Shown here: positions 59,423-64,000 of the stretch, piece by piece
How the letters are laid out: the number at the start of each line of letters is the position of its first letter
How positions within the stretch are numbered: position 1 is the stretch's first letter
Assembly (NCBI RefSeq): GCF_002929295.1
Contig: NZ_PJIM01000002.1
Location: 62,001-126,000 of the forward strand
From: Arthrobacter sp. SX1312
Lineage (GTDB): Bacteria; Actinomycetota; Actinomycetes; Actinomycetales; Micrococcaceae
Reading direction: 5' to 3'
Length of the DNA stretch: 64,000 nt
Notes under the pieces: model-generated
Seen by the model: the letters and a program-made list of their open reading frames with translations, nothing else
Databases searched by the model: none
Told to the model about the DNA's origin: nothing
Position numbers and translations under genes: made by a program

Positions 59423-62400
59423 GTGACGCAGGTACTGACGAGGTTCACCCCCGCAACCCATGAGTGGTTCGCGGGAGCCTTCTCCGAACCCACTCCCGCC
59501 CAGGAGGGCGCCTGGTCCGCCATCTCCGCGGGCTCGAACGCGCTCGTCGTCGCACCCACCGGCTCGGGCAAGACCCTCGCCGCGTTCCTCTGGGCGCTGG
59601 ACCGGCTGATCGCCTCCGGCGAGGGCAGCGGCGACGTCGAACCCGAGTCAGCGACCCCCGCCAAGGGCCGGAAGGCCCCGGCGAAGCCGAAGCGCAGCAC
59701 GCGCGTCCTCTACATCTCGCCCCTGAAGGCGCTCGGCGTCGACGTCGAGCGGAACCTGCGGGCCCCGCTGATCGGCATCACGCAGACGGCGAAGCGCCTC
59801 GGCCTGCCCGCGCCCAGCATCACCGTCGGCGTCCGCTCGGGCGACACCCCGCAGGCCGAACGCCGGGCCATGCTGACGCGGCCGCCGGACATCCTCATCA
59901 CCACGCCCGAGTCCCTGTTCCTCATGCTGACCTCGAAGGCACGCGAGACGCTCCTGGAGGTGGACACCGTCATCATCGACGAGGTCCATGCCGTCGCGGG
60001 TACCAAGCGGGGCGCACACCTGGCGGTGTCGCTGGCCCGCCTCGACGCCCTGCTCGAGAAGCCCGTGCAGCGCATCGGGCTCTCCGCCACGGTGGAGCCG
60101 AAGGAGACGGTGGCCCGCTTCCTCTCGGGCAACGCCCCCGTGGAGATCGTCGCCCCTCCGTCGAAGAAGCAGTGGGACCTGACCGTCACCGTGCCGGTGG
60201 AGGACATGACGGAGCTCGGCGGTGCGGCGGCGAACACCGAGGACGACGGCGACGCCGTGCCCCAGGCGAGCATCTGGCCGCACGTCGAGGAGAAGATCGT
60301 CGACCTGATCGAGCAGAACCGGTCCACGATCGTCTTCGCCAACTCACGCCGCCTCGCCGAGCGCCTCACCGCGCGGCTCAACGAGATCCACGCGGAACGC
60401 CGCGAGCGCGACGCCGTATGGGCGGCGGGCGGTGACCCGACCGCCGTCGAGCCCGCACCCGCCCCCTCGTTCGCGCACACCACCACGACGCCGGCGCAGA
60501 TGATGGCCCAGGCGGGGCAGACCACCGGCGCCGAGGCGCTCCTCGCCCGCGCCCACCACGGATCGGTCTCCAAGGACCAGCGCGCCCTGATCGAGGACGA
60601 CCTCAAATCGGGACGACTCCGCTGCGTGGTCGCCACCAGTTCACTGGAGCTCGGCATCGACATGGGCGCCGTGGACCTCGTGGTGCAGGTCGAGTCGCCA
60701 CACTCCGTGGCGAGCGGCCTGCAGCGCGTGGGACGCGCGGGCCACCAGGTGGGCGAGGTGTCGCAGGGCGTGCTCTTCCCCAAGCACCGCGGAGACCTCA
60801 TCAACACCACCGTCACGGTGGAGCGCATGCTCGCCGGGCAGATCGAACCCCTCTACATCCCCACCAACCCGCTCGACATCCTCGCGCAGCAGACCGTCGC
60901 GGCCGCGGCGCTCGGCACCATCGACGTCGAGGAGTGGTTCGACGTCGTCAGGACCTCCGCGCCGTTCGCCACCCTGCCCCGCTCCGCCTTCGACGCGACC
61001 CTCGACCTGCTCGCCGGACGCTACCCGTCCGACGAGTTCGCCGAACTGCGCCCGCGCATCATCTGGGACCGCGTGGAGGGCACCATCACCGGACGGCCCG
61101 GAGCGCAGCGCCTTGCCGTCACCTCGGGCGGCACCATCCCCGACCGCGGGCTGTTCGGCGTGTTCCTCGTCGGCTCGGAGGGCGAGGGCCCGCGCGCCGG
61201 CGGCCGCCGCGTGGGCGAGCTGGACGAGGAGATGGTCTACGAGTCACGCGTGGGCGACGTCTTCGCCCTCGGCGCCACGAGCTGGCGCATCGAGGAGATC
61301 ACACACGACCGCGTGCTGGTCTCCCCCGCCTTCGGCCAGCCCGGCAAGCTCCCGTTCTGGAAGGGCGACTCCCTCGGTCGGCCCGTCGAACTGGGGCGTG
61401 CCCTCGGCGCCTTCCGACGCGAGATGTCCGGCGCCACACCGGAGAAGGCGCAGGAGCGGTGCGAGAGGATCGGGCTCGACACCTGGGCGTCGGGGAACCT
61501 CATCACCTATCTCAGCGAGCAGCGCGAGGCCACCGAAGTGGTGCCGAACGACAGGACGCTCGTGGTCGAACGGTTCCACGACGAGCTCGGCGACTGGCGC
61601 GTGGTCCTGCACAGCCCCTTCGGCATGCCCGTGCACGCACCCTGGGCGCTCGCCGTGGGCGCACGGCTCGAGCAGCGCTACGGCATGGACGGATCGGCGA
61701 TGGCCTCGGACGACGGCATCGTGCTGCGCGTCCCGCTCATGGACGACGAGCCGCCCGGCGCCGACCTGTTCCTGTTCGACGCCGAGGAGCTCGACGGCAT
61801 CGTGACGGCCGAGGTGGGCGGGTCCGCGCTCTTCGCGTCCCGTTTCCGCGAGTGCGCGGCCCGCGCCCTGCTGCTGCCCCGCCAGAATCCGAGCAAGCGG
61901 ACCCCGCTGTGGCAGCAGCGGCAGCGGTCGGCGCAGCTGCTCGACGTCGCCAAGAAGTACCCGACGTTCCCGATCGTCCTCGAGACCGTGCGCGAGGTCC
62001 TGCAGGACGTCTACGACCTCCCCGCCCTGAAGGATCTCGCGGCCTCGCTCGAACGCCGGGAACTGCGGATCGTCGAGGTCACCACGCAGCAGCCCTCCCC
62101 GTTCGCGCGCTCCATGCTGTTCGGCTACGTGGCGTCCTTCCTGTACGAGGGCGACTCCCCGCTGGCCGAGCGCCGGGCCGCCGCGCTCTCGCTCGACCCG
62201 ACCCTCCTCAACGAGCTGCTCGGCCGGGCCGAACTGCGGGAGTTGCTCGATGCCCGGGTCATCGCCGACACGGAACTCGAGCTGCAGCGCCTCAAGCAGG
62301 ACCGCCTCGCCCGGGGGCTCGAGGGCGTCGCCGACCTGCTGCGCCTGCTCGGACCCCTGACCGTCGAGGAGATCGCCGAGCGCCTCGCGGCACCCGCCGA

Positions 62401-64000
62401 CGAGCAGGCCGCCGCCTCCGCCCTCGTCGACAGCGCCCCGCCGTCAAACGCGACCCTCCGGGCTGTCGGCGACGGCGCGGACGACGAGGCGTCCCCGTCC
62501 GTTGCGTCCCCGTCCGAGGATCCCTCGGACGAGGAGCTGCTCGCCGCGGACGTTCCTGCCACCCCGAATCCCGTGAGGGCCTCACCGGACGTGGTCCGCG
62601 GGCACGTGGCCGCCCTCGTGAAGGCCAACCGCGCACTGACCGTCCACATCGGCGGCGTGGAGCGCATCTCGGCCGTCGAGGATGCCGCCCGCCTGCGGGA
62701 CGCCCTCGGTGTCCCCCTGCCCATGGGCATCCCCCTGGCCTTCATCGAGCCCGTCGACGATCCGCTCGGGGACCTCGTGGGGCGCTACGCGCGGACGCAC
62801 GGTCCCTTCACGGCCGCCGAAGCGGCATCCCGCCTGGGCCTCGGCGTCGCCGTCGTCGCCGGATCGCTGCAGCGCCTCGCCGGCGCCGGCCGCGTGGTCG
62901 AGGGCGAGTTCCGCCCCGCCGAGTCGGTGCCCGTGCTCGACATCTCGGCGGCGTCCGGCGCCGAGCCCGGCACCATCACCGTGCACGCGCCGGCCGCCAG
63001 CGAGTGGTGCGACGCCGAGGTCCTCCGGCGCCTGCGCCGCCGGTCGCTGGCCGCCCTCCGCCAGGAGGTCGAGCCGGTGGACCCCGCCGCCTACGGGCGG
63101 TTCCTGCCCGCCTGGCAGCACATCGGCTCCGGCCTGCGCGGCCTGGACGGCGTGGTCACCGTCATCGACCAGCTCTCCGGCGTCCCCATCCCCGCCTCGG
63201 CGTGGGAGCCGCTGATCCTCGCCCAGCGCGTGGCGAACTACGCGCCTGCCATGCTCGACGAGCTGACGGCCACCGGCGAGGTGCTGTGGTCCGGCGCCGG
63301 GTCACTGGCCGGCAACGACGGCTGGATCGCCCTGCACCTGGCCGAGAACGCCCCCCTGACCCTCCGCGCCGACCCCACCTTCGAGCCGACGGCCCTCCAC
63401 ACCGGGCTGCTCGAGCTCCTCGCCGGCGGCGGTGGGTACTTCCTGCGGCAGCTCACCAACCAGCTCGACGTGCAGGAGGCGACGTCGGACACCGCCGTCG
63501 TCACCGCGCTGTGGGACCTGGTGTGGGCGGGCAGGATCAGCAACGACACGTTCTCCCCGGTGCGCGCCCTCCTCGCGAACGGCAAGACGGCCCACAAGCA
63601 ACGGCCGGTCCCGGCTCGCGCGCGGACCTCGCGGGCCGGGCGGCTGGGCCGTGCCCCCGGCAAGTCGTTGACCGGGGCCTCGATGCGCCTGAGCGTCGCG
63701 GGCGACGACGCCGCTACCGGCGGCTACCAGCGGGCCACCCCTCCCCTGGCCGCCGGCCGCTGGAACATGCTGCCCGCGGTCGAGGCGGAGACGACCCTGC
63801 ACGCCCACGCGCAGGCCGAACTGCTCCTCGACCGCTACGGCGTCGTCACGCGCGGGGCCGTCGGCAACGAGGGCATCCCCGGAGGGTTCGGCCTCATGTA
63901 CAAGGTGCTGGCGCGGCTCGAGGAGATGGGACGGTGCCGGCGCGGCTACTTCATCGAGCACCTCGGCGCCGCGCAGTTCGCCGTGCCCGCCACGGTGGAC
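59423..64000 (+). CDS. lhr: Large helicase-related protein Lhr (3' end outside window)
   Basis: The frame from GTG 59423 runs open for 1526 codons to the end of the window. Helicase motifs are complete: Q-motif region FSEPTPAQEGAW, Walker A APTGSGKTLAAF, VIIDEVHAVAGTKRG, LSATVEP, SSLELGIDMGAVDLVVQVES and QRVGRAGHQ. The Lhr core that follows includes VTSGGTIPDRGLFGVFL, the beta-barrel and a long DUF4439/winged-helix-type C-terminal part reaching ATVD at the edge. Lhr is an ATP-dependent 3'-5' DNA translocase induced by DNA damage in mycobacteria; full-length actinobacterial Lhr is about 1500-1650 residues, so little is missing. Confidence 0.96.
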   Translation, partial: MTQVLTRFTPATHEWFAGAFSEPTPAQEGAWSAISAGSNALVVAPTGSGKTLAAFLWALDRLIASGEGSGDVEPESATPAKGRKAPAKPKRSTRVLYISPLKALGVDVERNLRAPLIGITQTAKRLGLPAPSITVGVRSGDTPQAERRAMLTRPPDILITTPESLFLMLTSKARETLLEVDTVIIDEVHAVAGTKRGAHLAVSLARLDALLEKPVQRIGLSATVEPKETVARFLSGNAPVEIVAPPSKKQWDLTVTVPVEDMTELGGAAANTEDDGDAVPQASIWPHVEEKIVDLIEQNRSTIVFANSRRLAERLTARLNEIHAERRERDAVWAAGGDPTAVEPAPAPSFAHTTTTPAQMMAQAGQTTGAEALLARAHHGSVSKDQRALIEDDLKSGRLRCVVATSSLELGIDMGAVDLVVQVESPHSVASGLQRVGRAGHQVGEVSQGVLFPKHRGDLINTTVTVERMLAGQIEPLYIPTNPLDILAQQTVAAAALGTIDVEEWFDVVRTSAPFATLPRSAFDATLDLLAGRYPSDEFAELRPRIIWDRVEGTITGRPGAQRLAVTSGGTIPDRGLFGVFLVGSEGEGPRAGGRRVGELDEEMVYESRVGDVFALGATSWRIEEITHDRVLVSPAFGQPGKLPFWKGDSLGRPVELGRALGAFRREMSGATPEKAQERCERIGLDTWASGNLITYLSEQREATEVVPNDRTLVVERFHDELGDWRVVLHSPFGMPVHAPWALAVGARLEQRYGMDGSAMASDDGIVLRVPLMDDEPPGADLFLFDAEELDGIVTAEVGGSALFASRFRECAARALLLPRQNPSKRTPLWQQRQRSAQLLDVAKKYPTFPIVLETVREVLQDVYDLPALKDLAASLERRELRIVEVTTQQPSPFARSMLFGYVASFLYEGDSPLAERRAAALSLDPTLLNELLGRAELRELLDARVIADTELELQRLKQDRLARGLEGVADLLRLLGPLTVEEIAERLAAPADEQAAASALVDSAPPSNATLRAVGDGADDEASPSVASPSEDPSDEELLAADVPATPNPVRASPDVVRGHVAALVKANRALTVHIGGVERISAVEDAARLRDALGVPLPMGIPLAFIEPVDDPLGDLVGRYARTHGPFTAAEAASRLGLGVAVVAGSLQRLAGAGRVVEGEFRPAESVPVLDISAASGAEPGTITVHAPAASEWCDAEVLRRLRRRSLAALRQEVEPVDPAAYGRFLPAWQHIGSGLRGLDGVVTVIDQLSGVPIPASAWEPLILAQRVANYAPAMLDELTATGEVLWSGAGSLAGNDGWIALHLAENAPLTLRADPTFEPTALHTGLLELLAGGGGYFLRQLTNQLDVQEATSDTAVVTALWDLVWAGRISNDTFSPVRALLANGKTAHKQRPVPARARTSRAGRLGRAPGKSLTGASMRLSVAGDDAATGGYQRATPPLAAGRWNMLPAVEAETTLHAHAQAELLLDRYGVVTRGAVGNEGIPGGFGLMYKVLARLEEMGRCRRGYFIEHLGAAQFAVPATVD

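Overview
The window is high-GC DNA from an actinobacterium, most likely an Arthrobacter-type member of the Micrococcaceae. Supporting signs are a Bpa proteasome activator ending in GQYL, a GTP-type PEP carboxykinase, many genes that look leaderless (a -10 box ending 6-8 nt before the start codon), a flagellar operon with fliW, and an EssC/EccC-type secretion ATPase. The species is inferred from gene content only.

Layout. 1-1.8 kb: end of a flagellar hook operon (flgK end, flgL, fliW). 1.9-5.5 kb: aldo/keto reductase, an odd sigma-like membrane protein, bpa and a companion gene. 5.6-9.5 kb: a DesK/NarL-type two-component system divergent from an ABC-2 exporter, with a 24-bp palindrome between them. 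9.5-16.4 kb: cstA with its small partner, a quinone oxidoreductase, tRNA-Ser(UGA), a DUF2252 gene and a dead MFS transporter. 16.5-26.3 kb: a septum-formation-type lipoprotein, a very large secreted nuclease/5'-nucleotidase, an FAD/NAD(P)-binding protein and an S9 peptidase. 26.3-37.9 kb: tRNA-Ser(GCU), RecQ with a PRTase-like tail, manB, pckG, tRNA-Arg(ACG), a disulfide-oxidoreductase-like flavoprotein, a SixA-type phosphatase, a winged-helix regulator, upp, tadA, a pyridoxamine-oxidase-like gene and tRNA-Ser(CGA).

38-57.2 kb is the accessory highlight: a type VII secretion-like locus. On the minus strand a WXG100 protein is followed by a 1906-residue RHS/YD-repeat protein with a WXG-like N-terminus and a glycine-rich hydrophobic C-terminus. 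Two mutually homologous four-helix membrane proteins follow and are candidate immunity proteins. Divergently on the plus strand lie a large coiled-coil putative lipoprotein, a membrane-anchored type 1 periplasmic-binding-fold protein, an FHA-containing three-ATPase EssC/EccC-like protein and a receptor Ser/Thr kinase. The usual EsaA, EccB, EccD, EccE and mycosin components are not visible here.

57.2-64 kb: a DJ-1/PfpI protein, rlmH, a DUF4232 lipoprotein and the first 1526 codons of lhr, which runs off the window.

No CRISPR array, transposase, integrase, rRNA or replication origin was seen. Residue numbers and domain limits are read by eye and approximate.
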